NCBI GenBank assembly: GCA_018396915.1
Contig: JAGTRD010000020.1
Span: 1 to 33,312 of the forward strand
Source of the DNA: Candidatus Bathyarchaeota archaeon
GTDB taxonomy: Archaea; Thermoproteota; Bathyarchaeia; 40CM-2-53-6; RBG-13-38-9
Length of the DNA: 33,312 nucleotides
Direction of reading: 5' to 3'
Of the stretch, positions 7,841 to 16,245 are shown piece by piece (position 1 is the stretch's first letter; the number at the start of each line of letters is the position of its first letter). Under the pieces are notes generated by a model. The model had not been told where the DNA came from. It ran no database searches and was given only the letters and a program-made list of their open reading frames with translations. A program made the position numbers and the translations under genes.

Positions 7841-9146
7841 GTTCTCTAATTTATTTGAATGGGGAAAAGACCATATCTTAACTTTTCTATTCACACAAGA
7901 TAGTAGGTGGCCTAAAGACTTGGCTCTGAAATATGCGTGGAGAGACAAGTCTAGATGTCGGATGTGCCATGTATGCGATGAGATCATAGCCTGTCCAGGG
8001 GAAGGTGTGGGTCAGGTCGAGGGATGTGTAGGCTGCGGGGCATGTGAACTTGCCTGTCCAAACGAGGCCATACAGCTTAAGGATAGGCTGGGAATTATGA
8101 GGGAGATAAAGATCAAGGTTGATCGGCGCGTGTTCCATATACCTGAAGGGGTGACTGTGCTGAATGCCCTTCAATATCTCGGCTATAAGGTCTCTAAATA
8201 TCCTGGTGAGGGTGTTCTATTCGCACCATGTGAGGTCGGTGGATGCTACAGTTGCTCCCTTAAGATAGATGGAGCCTTGAGGCCCGCATGTGTCACCCGT
8301 GTGAGGGATGGTATGGAGGTTGAGACATCACCCTCAGACCGTGAAGCATCGAGAAGGATTGTTGAGGGTTGGATGTGCCATACGGTTGGCGGGGTTGGAA
8401 CACCATGGTACCTGAAGAATGGAAAAGAATATGTTGAAGCCGCGGTCTTCGCCTGCGGCTGCAATCTCCGTTGCCCCCAATGCCAGAATTGGGAGATAAC
8501 TTATCGTGGCAAGGGTTCAGCTCTGACACCTGAGGAGGCGGCTTTGAAGATGACCCTGATGAGGAGGAGTTGCGGGGTGGATAGGATGGCCATATCTGGT
8601 GGAGAGAGCACCCTGAACAGACCCTGGCTCATACAGTACATTGAAGAGTTGAGGAGGCTGAATCCAGATGGGAAGGCTAGGATCCATGTGGACACGAACG
8701 CATCGATCCTCACCAAAGACTATATCGACGAGCTGATCGAGGCTGGGATGACCGATGTGGGACCTGACCTGAAAGGTCTGCGGCTCGAGACTTTCATGAG
8801 AATATCTGGGTTGAAGGACAGGGAGCTTGCAAAGAAGTATCATATAACGAGTTGGGAGGCGGTGAGGTATCTGGCCGACAAGTATCTGGGGGAGGTGTTC
8901 ATCGGTGTGGGGATCCCCTACAATAAGAGTCTCATCTCGATAGATGAGGTTGCCCGAATGGGTGAGGAGATATTTAAGATCGATTCGGAATTGCAGGTTT
9001 GCGTCTTAGATTATAGGCCTGAGTTTAGGAGAAGGGATATTGTGAGGCCTAGATTTGAGGAGATGGTCAGGGTTTGGAAGACATTGAAGGACGCTGGGCT
9101 CAGAACCGTGATATGTCAGACTGAACGTGGCCACATAGGTCCATGA
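7836..9146 (+). CDS. Fusion of dicluster ferredoxin, 2Fe-2S ferredoxin-like and radical SAM domains
   Basis: A 436-residue protein with three iron-sulfur modules. Residues 41-74 carry two cysteine sets (41, 44, 47, 53 and 64, 67, 70, 74; CVGCGACELACP), as in dicluster ferredoxins. Residues 92-160 resemble the Fer2_4-type 2Fe-2S domain, with an IPEGVTVLNAL strand-helix and cysteines at 132, 137, 140 and 152. Residues 203-436 are a PflA-like radical SAM domain, with CGCNLRCPQC (209, 213, 216), then ISGGEST and VDTNA. The ferredoxin part probably feeds electrons to the radical SAM cluster. The GTG start at 7836 leaves an ordinary N-terminus; a later start is possible. The substrate is unknown. 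The gene is monocistronic and ends facing hisC. Confidence 0.88.
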   Translation: MEFSNLFEWGKDHILTFLFTQDSRWPKDLALKYAWRDKSRCRMCHVCDEIIACPGEGVGQVEGCVGCGACELACPNEAIQLKDRLGIMREIKIKVDRRVFHIPEGVTVLNALQYLGYKVSKYPGEGVLFAPCEVGGCYSCSLKIDGALRPACVTRVRDGMEVETSPSDREASRRIVEGWMCHTVGGVGTPWYLKNGKEYVEAAVFACGCNLRCPQCQNWEITYRGKGSALTPEEAALKMTLMRRSCGVDRMAISGGESTLNRPWLIQYIEELRRLNPDGKARIHVDTNASILTKDYIDELIEAGMTDVGPDLKGLRLETFMRISGLKDRELAKKYHITSWEAVRYLADKYLGEVFIGVGIPYNKSLISIDEVARMGEEIFKIDSELQVCVLDYRPEFRRRDIVRPRFEEMVRVWKTLKDAGLRTVICQTERGHIGP

Positions 9147-9150
9147 ATCA

Positions 9151-9168
9151 CAATCGACCGGTCGATTG
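9151..9168. terminator. 18-base perfect palindrome between convergent genes
   Basis: CAATCGACC followed by its exact reverse complement lies four bases after the radical SAM stop and 42 bases beyond the hisC stop. The position suggests a bidirectional terminator hairpin or a protein binding site. No T-run follows on the plus strand, so termination is not assured. Confidence 0.45.
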
Positions 9169-9210
9169 AAGGTAGCGGGAGAAAATTTGCTGCTCAACCT
9201 CTGACCTTGA

Positions 9211-10335
9211 TCATGTTGTTCTTCGACTATTTTTCAGGATTGTTTCCAAGGTTTTTATGAAGAATCTGTTCTCATCATCCTTTCCAATGGTGACCCTGAC
9301 ATATTCACCTAGACCCCAAGCCTTCATATGTCTTACTATGACCCCTGAACTTAACAGTCTCTGGTAGATCTCTTCTGAGTTGGAGCCGAGTTTGACTAGG
9401 ACGAAGTTTGTGGCACTCGGCACATACTCTAAGCCTAGCCTTTCAAATTCACTGTATAGATACTTCTTCCCCTTGTCAGTCTCCGCCCTTACGAATCTGA
9501 CATACTCCTCATCATCCAGAGCTGCTAGGGCCGCTTCCTGGGCTAGGAGGTTAACGTTGAAGGGTTCCCGAACCTTGTTCATTCCATCTATTATCTTCTT
9601 ATCTGCGACTCCGTATCCTAGCCTCAGTCCTGCTAGACCATATATCTTGGAGAATGTTCTGGTTGTGACTATGTTGCCTCTTCCCATATACTTCATAGTG
9701 TCTGGATAGTCATCGTCCTTGGCATATTCATAGTAGGCCTCATCGAAGAATAGAAGTATATCTTCTGGAACCTTCTCGATGAAGGCTTCAACCTCACCCT
9801 TTGTGACGTAGGTTCCTGTCGGATTGTCAGGATTCGCTATGAAGATCATTCGGGTTCTATCTGAGACCTTTGAAGCCATCGCCTCAAGGTCATACCTCAT
9901 ACCCTTTAAAGGAACTAGTACAGTCTTGACGCCAGCAGCCTTCGAGGCTATTCGATATATTAGGAAGGTTGGATCTGCAATGATAACCTCATCCCCAGCC
10001 TCAAGGAAGGCTCTGACAGCGAGTACTATCAGCTCGTCGGAGCCGTTTCCAAATATCAGGTTGCCCTCATCGACACCAAGGATTCCAGCCAACCTCCTCC
10101 TCAAGTAATAGCAGCTACTGTCAGGGTACCTGTTCACATTATATATGGCTGATTTTAGGGCGGCCAAGGCTTTGGGGGATGGCCCGAAAGCATTCTCATT
10201 GGAGGCCAATTTGACGACATGTTTCAGATTCATCTCCCTCTGCAACTCCTCTATAGGCTTGCCTGGAACATACACCTCAAGGTCCCGCAGCTCCTTCCTA
10301 ACCTCAACCATAACGCTCAGACTCCGAGACTCCAT
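9211..10335 (-). CDS. hisC: Histidinol-phosphate aminotransferase
   Basis: A 374-residue fold-type I PLP aminotransferase that converts imidazole-acetol phosphate and glutamate to histidinol phosphate. The start VYVPGKPIEELQRE and KLASNENAFGPSP are characteristic of HisC. PLP-contacting segments are NPDNPTGTYV, FDEAYYEY and the Schiff-base lysine in RTFSKIYGLAGLRLGYG. The length matches the family. The ATG at 10335 has a minus-strand TATA-like element about 25 bases upstream (near 10355-10363), which suits a leaderless transcript; the ATG nine codons further in is an alternative. No other his genes are in the window. Relatives acting on aromatic or other amino acids are hard to exclude, but the N-terminal motif favours HisC. 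Confidence 0.9.
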   Translation of the reverse strand: MESRSLSVMVEVRKELRDLEVYVPGKPIEELQREMNLKHVVKLASNENAFGPSPKALAALKSAIYNVNRYPDSSCYYLRRRLAGILGVDEGNLIFGNGSDELIVLAVRAFLEAGDEVIIADPTFLIYRIASKAAGVKTVLVPLKGMRYDLEAMASKVSDRTRMIFIANPDNPTGTYVTKGEVEAFIEKVPEDILLFFDEAYYEYAKDDDYPDTMKYMGRGNIVTTRTFSKIYGLAGLRLGYGVADKKIIDGMNKVREPFNVNLLAQEAALAALDDEEYVRFVRAETDKGKKYLYSEFERLGLEYVPSATNFVLVKLGSNSEEIYQRLLSSGVIVRHMKAWGLGEYVRVTIGKDDENRFFIKTLETILKNSRRTT

Positions 10336-10421
10336 TTAACCATGAACATCCCCTTAAAAACTGTGCCATTCCGCTAGTCGACTTTCACCATCCAACGCTC
10401 CATAGTTACGATGTGAGTGGC

Positions 10422-10463
10422 AAAAATTAATAGTATAGAGACGGTAATGATTGATTGGGTTGA
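10422..10463 (+). promoter_or_regulatory. Putative promoter of the larA-like gene
   Basis: AAAAATTAATAG at about 10423-10434 is centred some 35 bases before the GTG start at 10464, so the leader would be only about ten bases. It lies in the 128-base divergent gap shared with hisC. Confidence 0.45.
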
Positions 10464-11732
10464 GTGGGTGTGCAAATAAAGATTCCTTACGGTAAGGGTG
10501 AGGTTGAGTTCGATATAGATGACAGGAGGGTCCTGGGCGTAATTACCCCTGCAGAGATCCAGCCTGCCATAGATTATAGTTTGGAGATAGAGAGGTCTTT
10601 GAAGAATCCTATAGAAGGCCCAACCGTTGAGGATCTATCCCCAAGAGGCAAGACTGTAGCAATAGCTGTGGATGATTTGACCAGGGTGACACCGACCCAC
10701 CTCATACTGCCCAAGATTCTAGACTCACTCGAGAAGGCTGGAGCAAAGAGGAGGGACATCAAGATAATCATAGCCTTGGGTACACATAGGGAGATGACCG
10801 CTCAAGAGATGAGGGAGAAGTATGGGGCTACTGTCGTTGAGGAGTATGAGGTTGTCAACCATACTTTCGATGATGAGTCTAACCTGGAATATTTAGGTAA
10901 GATAGCTGGAGATGTCCCCGTCTGGATAAACAAGGAATATTTGAAGGCAGATATCAGAATAGTCACCGGAAATATTATACCCCACTTCAACGCCGGCTGG
11001 GCGGCTGGTGCTAAGATCCTGCTTCCAGGCTTGGCTGGCGAGGAGACCGTTGGCAGGATGCATGTCCACTCATCATTGACAACCCCAAACGGTTTAGGTA
11101 TGGATGAGAATCCGACAAGACAGTTGATAGATGCCTTCGCAGAAAAGGTTGGAATACATCTTCTTGTCAACACGGTCATAACGAGAAACAGGGAGATAGT
11201 TAGAGTCTACACAGGACATTTTATGAAGGCACATAGGCAAGGTGTGGAGTTTGCCAAGAGGATATATGGTGTAAAGGCCCCAGGACTGGCGGAGATATCG
11301 ATCTCTAGCAGCTATCCAGCAGACATCGAGTTCTGGCAGGGCCAGAAAGCCCTCTTCCCAGCAGATTTGGCAACAAAGCCTGGCGGAGGTATAATAGAGG
11401 TCACACCATGCCCAGAAGGCATATCCGTGATGCATCCCAAATGGATAGACTACCTACACTGTAATACTGAGGAGCTGAAGAGAATGTATGAGAGGGGGGA
11501 GGTTGAAGATTTGGTAGCTCTAGGTCTGGCAATGAACTACACAAGCATAAAGGATAAACATCCAATATGCTTGGTCTCAGAAGGAATATCCTACAGAGAC
11601 GCTGAGAAGATTGGATGTCAGAAATTCAGAAGAGTTGAGGAAGCTCTGGAATATCTTACTGAACGTTACGGTTCAGATTCTAAAGTGAATATTCTCACCC
11701 ATGGAGGAGAGACATATCCAATAGTAAGTTGA
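10464..11732 (+). CDS. larA: LarA-family nickel-pincer racemase/epimerase
   Basis: A 422-residue DUF2088/LarA protein. All hallmark residues fall at or next to the numbering I recall for Lactiplantibacillus LarA: His108 (ALGTHRE), His174 (NIIPHFNAG), Lys184 (GAKILLPG, the residue that bonds the nickel-pincer cofactor), His200 (GRMH), and a Gln-x-x-Lys pair at 290/293. The enzyme is therefore probably able to hold the nickel-pincer nucleotide and move a hydride on a 2-hydroxy acid or a similar substrate. Many archaeal homologues act on unknown substrates, so lactate is not certain. No larB, larC or larE lies in the window; the cofactor genes would have to be elsewhere. It starts with GTG; another GTG two codons later is possible. 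Confidence 0.88.
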   Translation: MGVQIKIPYGKGEVEFDIDDRRVLGVITPAEIQPAIDYSLEIERSLKNPIEGPTVEDLSPRGKTVAIAVDDLTRVTPTHLILPKILDSLEKAGAKRRDIKIIIALGTHREMTAQEMREKYGATVVEEYEVVNHTFDDESNLEYLGKIAGDVPVWINKEYLKADIRIVTGNIIPHFNAGWAAGAKILLPGLAGEETVGRMHVHSSLTTPNGLGMDENPTRQLIDAFAEKVGIHLLVNTVITRNREIVRVYTGHFMKAHRQGVEFAKRIYGVKAPGLAEISISSSYPADIEFWQGQKALFPADLATKPGGGIIEVTPCPEGISVMHPKWIDYLHCNTEELKRMYERGEVEDLVALGLAMNYTSIKDKHPICLVSEGISYRDAEKIGCQKFRRVEEALEYLTERYGSDSKVNILTHGGETYPIVS

Positions 11733-11767
11733 ACCATTTATCTGTTTGTTTTCCATGACTTTTTTAC

Positions 11768-13669
11768 GTGAAAGGGATGGATGCGGATAAGAGCTGGCTA
11801 ATCAAATTATTGAAGTCGCATAATGTAGATGTGGAGTCGACACTTGGGAGCTTGACTATAGGCGACGAGGATCTAATCCCTTTCCTGCATAGAAATAAGG
11901 TGAAGTTGCCCGAGAGCTTCTTTAAAGATCTGGCTGGAATTCTGAATCTGCCATATATCGGTAGCGAACAAGTTCGAAGTAAATCTAGACTAGCCCTGTT
12001 TATGCCCTATTTAACTATGAAGAACAATCTAATTTTTCCCCTAGAAGTTTCAGAAGACAAAATTAAAATAGCTACTTCAAACCCTTTAAACAGTAAATTC
12101 TTAAGAATTTTGGAGCAGCTCTTCAAGGATAAGTCCATAGAGCTATATGTGGCGTCGACTGGAGCTGTGGATGAAGCTATCGAGGACGGTTATAGGGAGC
12201 TGCATAGGGATAAAGCGCTGAGAGACCTTATATATAGAAGGCCGGACGAGTCAGCCTATCGAGTTCTATATCCGTGGCAGAGACACCTGATTATAGGATT
12301 ATCTGTACTGTTTCTAGTCTTGTTCATCATAAATTATCCTGCATCATTCATCATTTTATTTTCAACAATCAACATAATATATTTCATAGTGAATCCGATA
12401 AAATTTTACATATCTATCAGAGGCTTCCTAGGCTCACATAGAGCTGTTAGAGTATCGGATGATGAAGTCAAGAAAATAGATGAGAAGACCCTTCCAATAT
12501 ACACAGTTTTGATACCTCTCTATAAGGAAGCTAGGGTCTTACCGCATATTTTGCAGAACGTCTACAGGATGGATTATCCGAAGAATAAGCTCGACGTTAA
12601 GATCTTGATGGAGGAGAAAGATAGTGAAACTATAGGTGAAGCTAGAAGACTGGGATTGTTGGGGGACAGTGAGGTGACTATTGAATCTATGACTAGGGAG
12701 CAGTATAGAGATTTTCTTAAAACATTTGATCCAGTCATAGTTCCTTACGCTGAGATTACGACGAAACCTCGAGCACTCAACTTTGGGCTATTCAGAGCGA
12801 AAGGGGATTACTGTGTTATTTATGATGCTGAAGATGATCCTGAACCTGACCAGTTGAAGAAAGCTGTAATAGCCTTCTCGAAAGTCGAAGATAACTGTGT
12901 GTGCTTGCAATCTCGCTTAAACTATTATAATGCTAAACAGAACATTTTGACGAGATGGTTCTCCCTAGAATATTCGTATTGGTTTGACTATTATCTTGAG
13001 GGACTTGATCGTGTAGGTGCCCCTATACCTTTGGGTGGAACGAGTAACCATTTCAAAACTAGAAAACTGAGGGAGCTCGGCGGCTGGGACCCATATAACA
13101 TGACTGAGGATGCTGATCTAGGTGTGAGAATTTCAAGAGCCGGATTTAAGACAGCTATGTTAAACTCTTATACATATGAGGAGGCGGCAAGTAGGCTCAA
13201 GAGTTGGATACGCCAACGTTCACGCTGGTATAAAGGATATGTGCAGACATACCTTGTTCATATGAGACATCCTCGGCAACTCATTAAAGAGATGGGTTGG
13301 AAACAATTCTTTTATTTCCAGTTGACTTTTGGCGGAAATATATTTCTGCCACTGGTGAATCCTCTGCTTTGGGCTGTTACATTACTTACTCTAACTGTAC
13401 CAGGGATTTTTCAGTTTCTTTTCTTTTATCCCATAGTCTACTTCTGCATGTTCAACTTGATTGTTGGAAATATCGTTTATATTCTTCTACATATGGGCCC
13501 ATATATTATTAAGAAAAACTACACGTCAATCCCTCTAGCTGTAATAATTCCTTTATATTGGGTTCTGATAAGCGTCGGGGCTTGGAGGGGGACTTTACAG
13601 TTGATTACTAAACCTTTCTACTGGGAGAAGACTGAACATGGAATTTCAAAGCCGGTCAGAAAAACTTAA
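11768..13669 (+). CDS. Processive GT2 glycosyltransferase with N-terminal MshEN-like domain (XagB-like)
   Basis: A 633-residue protein. Residues 1-135 resemble the MshEN/GSPII_E N-terminal domain (LPESFFKDLAGILNLPYIG, then a PLEVSEDKIKIATSNPLN stretch), which binds cyclic di-GMP in several bacterial proteins. Two membrane helices follow (about 175-215). The catalytic domain (about 245-475) begins YTVLIPLYKEA and has the DAEDD metal motif, GGTSNHF, the TEDADLG acid and QRSRW, the full D,D,D,QxxRW set of cellulose-synthase-like enzymes. Further membrane helices (about 520-620) would form the export channel. The likely product is an extracellular polysaccharide of unknown sugar. The start is GTG at 11768, or ATG at 11777 with GTGA just before it. 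It converges on the two-component genes after 15 bases. Confidence 0.88.
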   Translation: MKGMDADKSWLIKLLKSHNVDVESTLGSLTIGDEDLIPFLHRNKVKLPESFFKDLAGILNLPYIGSEQVRSKSRLALFMPYLTMKNNLIFPLEVSEDKIKIATSNPLNSKFLRILEQLFKDKSIELYVASTGAVDEAIEDGYRELHRDKALRDLIYRRPDESAYRVLYPWQRHLIIGLSVLFLVLFIINYPASFIILFSTINIIYFIVNPIKFYISIRGFLGSHRAVRVSDDEVKKIDEKTLPIYTVLIPLYKEARVLPHILQNVYRMDYPKNKLDVKILMEEKDSETIGEARRLGLLGDSEVTIESMTREQYRDFLKTFDPVIVPYAEITTKPRALNFGLFRAKGDYCVIYDAEDDPEPDQLKKAVIAFSKVEDNCVCLQSRLNYYNAKQNILTRWFSLEYSYWFDYYLEGLDRVGAPIPLGGTSNHFKTRKLRELGGWDPYNMTEDADLGVRISRAGFKTAMLNSYTYEEAASRLKSWIRQRSRWYKGYVQTYLVHMRHPRQLIKEMGWKQFFYFQLTFGGNIFLPLVNPLLWAVTLLTLTVPGIFQFLFFYPIVYFCMFNLIVGNIVYILLHMGPYIIKKNYTSIPLAVIIPLYWVLISVGAWRGTLQLITKPFYWEKTEHGISKPVRKT

Positions 13670-13684
13670 AAACATAATTACTAT

Positions 13685-14143
13685 TTATTCGCGGCTTTCA
13701 TCGGACTCCAGCTTTTTCAGTCTGGTCTCCATCCACTCCCTAACCTTCTCTTCACTCATGCTCTCAATCTCACTCTGCTCCTTAAGCTTCTCTTCGATAA
13801 CTTTGAGTAGGATGTCTGGTTTAACTGGTTTTATAATGTAGGCGTCTGCACCTAGGTTTACAGCCTTGACCGCATTTTCAACCGTCGGGTAGCCTGTTAA
13901 CATTATCTTCATTACTTTAGGCGTTGTCCTATGCATCTTAACCAGTAAGTCTGTTCCTTCCATATCTGGAAGTTTTATGTCAAGTAATGCTAGATTGAAG
14001 AATTTCACCTTTGATTTCTCTATTGCTTCTCGGCCGTTCTCTGCTGTCTCAACAATGTAACCTTTAAACTCTAGAATGCTCTTCAGGCTTCTCAGAATCT
14101 CCAAGTCATCATCGACTATTAAGATTCTCTTCTTCTCAACCAT
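13685..14143 (-). CDS. Single-domain response regulator (receiver only)
   Basis: A 152-residue protein. The receiver domain has acidic pair DDD near residue 10, the phosphorylated Asp in LLDIKLPDMEG (about residue 56), Thr in LTGYP and Lys in IKPVKP. After about residue 120 only a charged helical tail remains, with no DNA-binding or enzymatic output domain, as is common in archaea. The signal must pass through a protein partner. The ATG lies three bases after the histidine kinase stop, with GGTG inside the kinase's last codons, so the two genes are coupled. The adjacent glycosyltransferase is on the opposite strand, so a functional link is only suggested by position. Confidence 0.92.
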   Translation of the reverse strand: MVEKKRILIVDDDLEILRSLKSILEFKGYIVETAENGREAIEKSKVKFFNLALLDIKLPDMEGTDLLVKMHRTTPKVMKIMLTGYPTVENAVKAVNLGADAYIIKPVKPDILLKVIEEKLKEQSEIESMSEEKVREWMETRLKKLESDESRE

Positions 14144-14146
14144 ACC

Positions 14147-15682
14147 TTACACCACTCTTGAAGGTATGCATACTGTAAATTTTGTTCCTTCACCAACATT
14201 ACTCTCTACAGTTATTTTACCATTGTGGGCCTCAACAAACTTTTTGCAGACAGCTAAGCCGAAACCTTGACCTTTAGCTTTTGTCGTGAATGTTGGGGTA
14301 AAGATCTTATCCAGATTCTCTTTCGGTATGCCTACCCCAGTATCTGATATGCTGATGCATCTCCAACCTTCACTCTCATGGACTCTAAATGTTATTTTAC
14401 CTCCTGTTGGCATAGCCTGAATCGCATTTGTGATTAAATTGATGAAAACTCTAGTCATTAATGCTTTGTCAACTGATATCGTCACGTCTTCATTTACTTC
14501 GTTTGACACTTTAATATTGCTGGGGATGGTTAGATTCTCGATTATGTTATCTAATAGCTCTTTTGTCTTTATTTCTTCAATTGATAGGGTCACTGGTCTT
14601 GCGTAGTCCTGAAGGTCTGAGACGATCTTATCCATGTAGCCTATCTGGTCTCTTATCCTAGAACATAGGTCAGATAGACCGTGCTTCTCAAATATTTCTA
14701 AACATTCTCTACTTGAACTCTTGAATATCTCCTCTGCGAGATAAACTAGATTCATCAGAACCTGGAGGGGGTTACGTAGATCATGGCCGACCATGGCTGC
14801 CGTCTCACCTATAGCGGCAAGCCTCTCGGCCCTCAACAGTTCCTCCTCCATCCTCTTATTCTCAGTGATATCTCTTGTCACACCAATTATATGGGTTACA
14901 TTACCCTCCTCATCTTTCAACGGCGCCTTCGTGGTGCATAAAACTCTCTTCGTTCCACTCGCGTCTCTCAGGGTTGCCTCAGGCATGTAAAATATTTTCT
15001 TTGTCTCAATAACCTCCATATCCTGTTTTGTGAAGTAGTCAGCCAAATCTTTCGACGCTATATCATATAATGTTCTTCCTAAGATTTTGTCCTTAGGTAG
15101 TCCAAAAAACTTGCAGAACGAGTCGTTGACCAACACATATTTTAGGTCTTTATCTTTTATATACATCAGGTCCGGAACATTCTCAATAATCATCTCCAAG
15201 AATTTCATTGTCTTCTCCAAATCCTCAGTTCTCTGTTTAACAGTCCTCTCCAAATTTTCAGAATACTCCCTTACCATTCTCTCAATCTTCTTACGTTCGG
15301 TGATGTCATGTGCAATACCTAGAATGAGCTTCTTACCTTCTACCTCAACTGGGTATGTGGATATCTCAACGACTACTCTCCCACCGTCTCTCCTATTCAA
15401 AATAAATTCGTCTGGTCCTGAGGGTTCGCCTAGAAGATTCTTGCTTAGAAGGGTCAAAGCCTTAGAAACATAGCCTTGATCTAAGATTCCGGACTCAACA
15501 ATCTTTCTACCTATAAATTCTTCCTTCCTGTAACCAGTCAACCTCTCTGCAGCCTTGTTTGCATCTACAAGAGTACCTTCTGAGTCGAGTAAATAGTAAG
15601 CATCAGGAGCATAATCAAAAAAGATCTTGAGATGCTCATCAGAATACTTGATTTCACCTCTAGCATTTGCACGTTTCGTCAT
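14147..15682 (-). CDS. PAS-PAS sensor histidine kinase
   Basis: A soluble kinase of about 511 residues without membrane helices, so it senses a cytoplasmic signal. PAS1 begins HLKIFFDYAPDAYYLLDSEG and ends in a PAC-like segment (GIAHDITERKK). PAS2 begins NVPDLMYIKDKDLKYVLVN and ends GVTRDITENKR. A coiled coil (EYSENLERTVKQRTEDLE) joins them. The HisKA box is MVGHDLRNPLQVL, with the phospho-accepting His. The ATPase domain has N (LITNAIQAM), DTGVGIP and GFGLAVCKKFVEAHNG. The ATG at 15682 is chosen because GGTGTGA lies just before it; the upstream TTG at 15703 has no such site. The PAS ligand (haem, flavin or other) cannot be told. Confidence 0.92.
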   Translation of the reverse strand: MTKRANARGEIKYSDEHLKIFFDYAPDAYYLLDSEGTLVDANKAAERLTGYRKEEFIGRKIVESGILDQGYVSKALTLLSKNLLGEPSGPDEFILNRRDGGRVVVEISTYPVEVEGKKLILGIAHDITERKKIERMVREYSENLERTVKQRTEDLEKTMKFLEMIIENVPDLMYIKDKDLKYVLVNDSFCKFFGLPKDKILGRTLYDIASKDLADYFTKQDMEVIETKKIFYMPEATLRDASGTKRVLCTTKAPLKDEEGNVTHIIGVTRDITENKRMEEELLRAERLAAIGETAAMVGHDLRNPLQVLMNLVYLAEEIFKSSSRECLEIFEKHGLSDLCSRIRDQIGYMDKIVSDLQDYARPVTLSIEEIKTKELLDNIIENLTIPSNIKVSNEVNEDVTISVDKALMTRVFINLITNAIQAMPTGGKITFRVHESEGWRCISISDTGVGIPKENLDKIFTPTFTTKAKGQGFGLAVCKKFVEAHNGKITVESNVGEGTKFTVCIPSRVV

Positions 15683-15703
15683 TACGTCACACCTACTACT
15701 CAA

Positions 15704-16020
15704 ACATACTCCATAAATCCATATATAGCCTATTAGGAATACAATGTTTATTCATATAGTAAATATGTCTTATCTGGACTATGAATGTTAAGTTTGCAGT
15801 CTATTAAGTATTAGCATATACATCCCTGAATGACCGCTCTATTTCACCATCATCCAACGTTTGCTCAATTATACGCATCTCCATCAGTTACCCTCATTAT
15901 TTTTATACATCATACAACGATAAAAATCGACTTTAAGGGCATTCTTGTAAGCAAAAAAAATTAAAAGTAAAAAAGCAAAGTTTAATTTAGATGTATATTA
16001 TAATTAAACGTGTGATTCAA
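15704..16020. other. Divergent intergenic region between kinase and AT-hook genes
   Basis: A/T-rich and noncoding. The right part has long A-runs (15953-15976) and the inverted repeat at 15980-16009. The TATA-like AAAAATTAAAAG near 15956-15967 would start transcription around 15986. Confidence 0.45.
15980..16009. promoter_or_regulatory. Inverted repeat in the leader of the AT-hook gene
   Basis: GTTTAATT (15980-15987) and AATTAAAC (16002-16009) are perfect 8-base arms with a 14-base spacer, ending 11 bases before the preferred ATG. A/T-rich minor grooves of this kind are what AT-hooks bind, so autoregulation is possible but unproven. Confidence 0.45.
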
Positions 16021-16245
16021 ATGCCAAGAAGGAAACAATCAAGCTTGGTCGCTGAAGTTCTGTCTTCAGCCGAGAGCCTTAAAGAGAATATCGAGAGTCT
16101 TCCACCCAACATAAGAGATAAGATCAGGGAAATCGCCTTGTCGATGATCGCTATGCCGGTTAAGAGGCGTGGCAGACCACCTAAGGTGGAAGGTAAACGG
16201 AGGAGAGGTAGGCCACCTAAGACAGAGGCAGCGGCCGAAATCTAA
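16021..16245 (+). CDS. Small AT-hook DNA-binding protein
   Basis: A 74-residue protein from the ATG at 16021, preferred over the ATG at 15991 because GTGAT at 16012-16016 is a good archaeal ribosome site and the earlier ATG lies within the inverted repeat. Residues 10-45 are predicted helical (SSLVAEVLSSAESLKENIE). The C-terminal third carries two AT-hooks, KRRGRPPK and KRRRGRPPK, separated by a few residues. AT-hooks insert Arg-Gly-Arg into the minor groove of A/T-rich DNA. This suggests a chromatin or regulatory protein in which the helical part may dimerise. AT-hooks are not typical of well-studied archaeal chromatin proteins. Confidence 0.85.
   Translation: MPRRKQSSLVAEVLSSAESLKENIESLPPNIRDKIREIALSMIAMPVKRRGRPPKVEGKRRRGRPPKTEAAAEI

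Noticed and set aside
10802-11179. 125-codon minus-strand frame inside the larA-like gene
   Set aside because: The plus-strand gene has all its active-site residues; the antisense frame shows no domain.
11768-15703. A complete cyclic di-GMP signalling system
   Set aside because: No GGDEF, EAL or HD-GYP domain is encoded here; the MshEN-like domain alone does not show use of that messenger.
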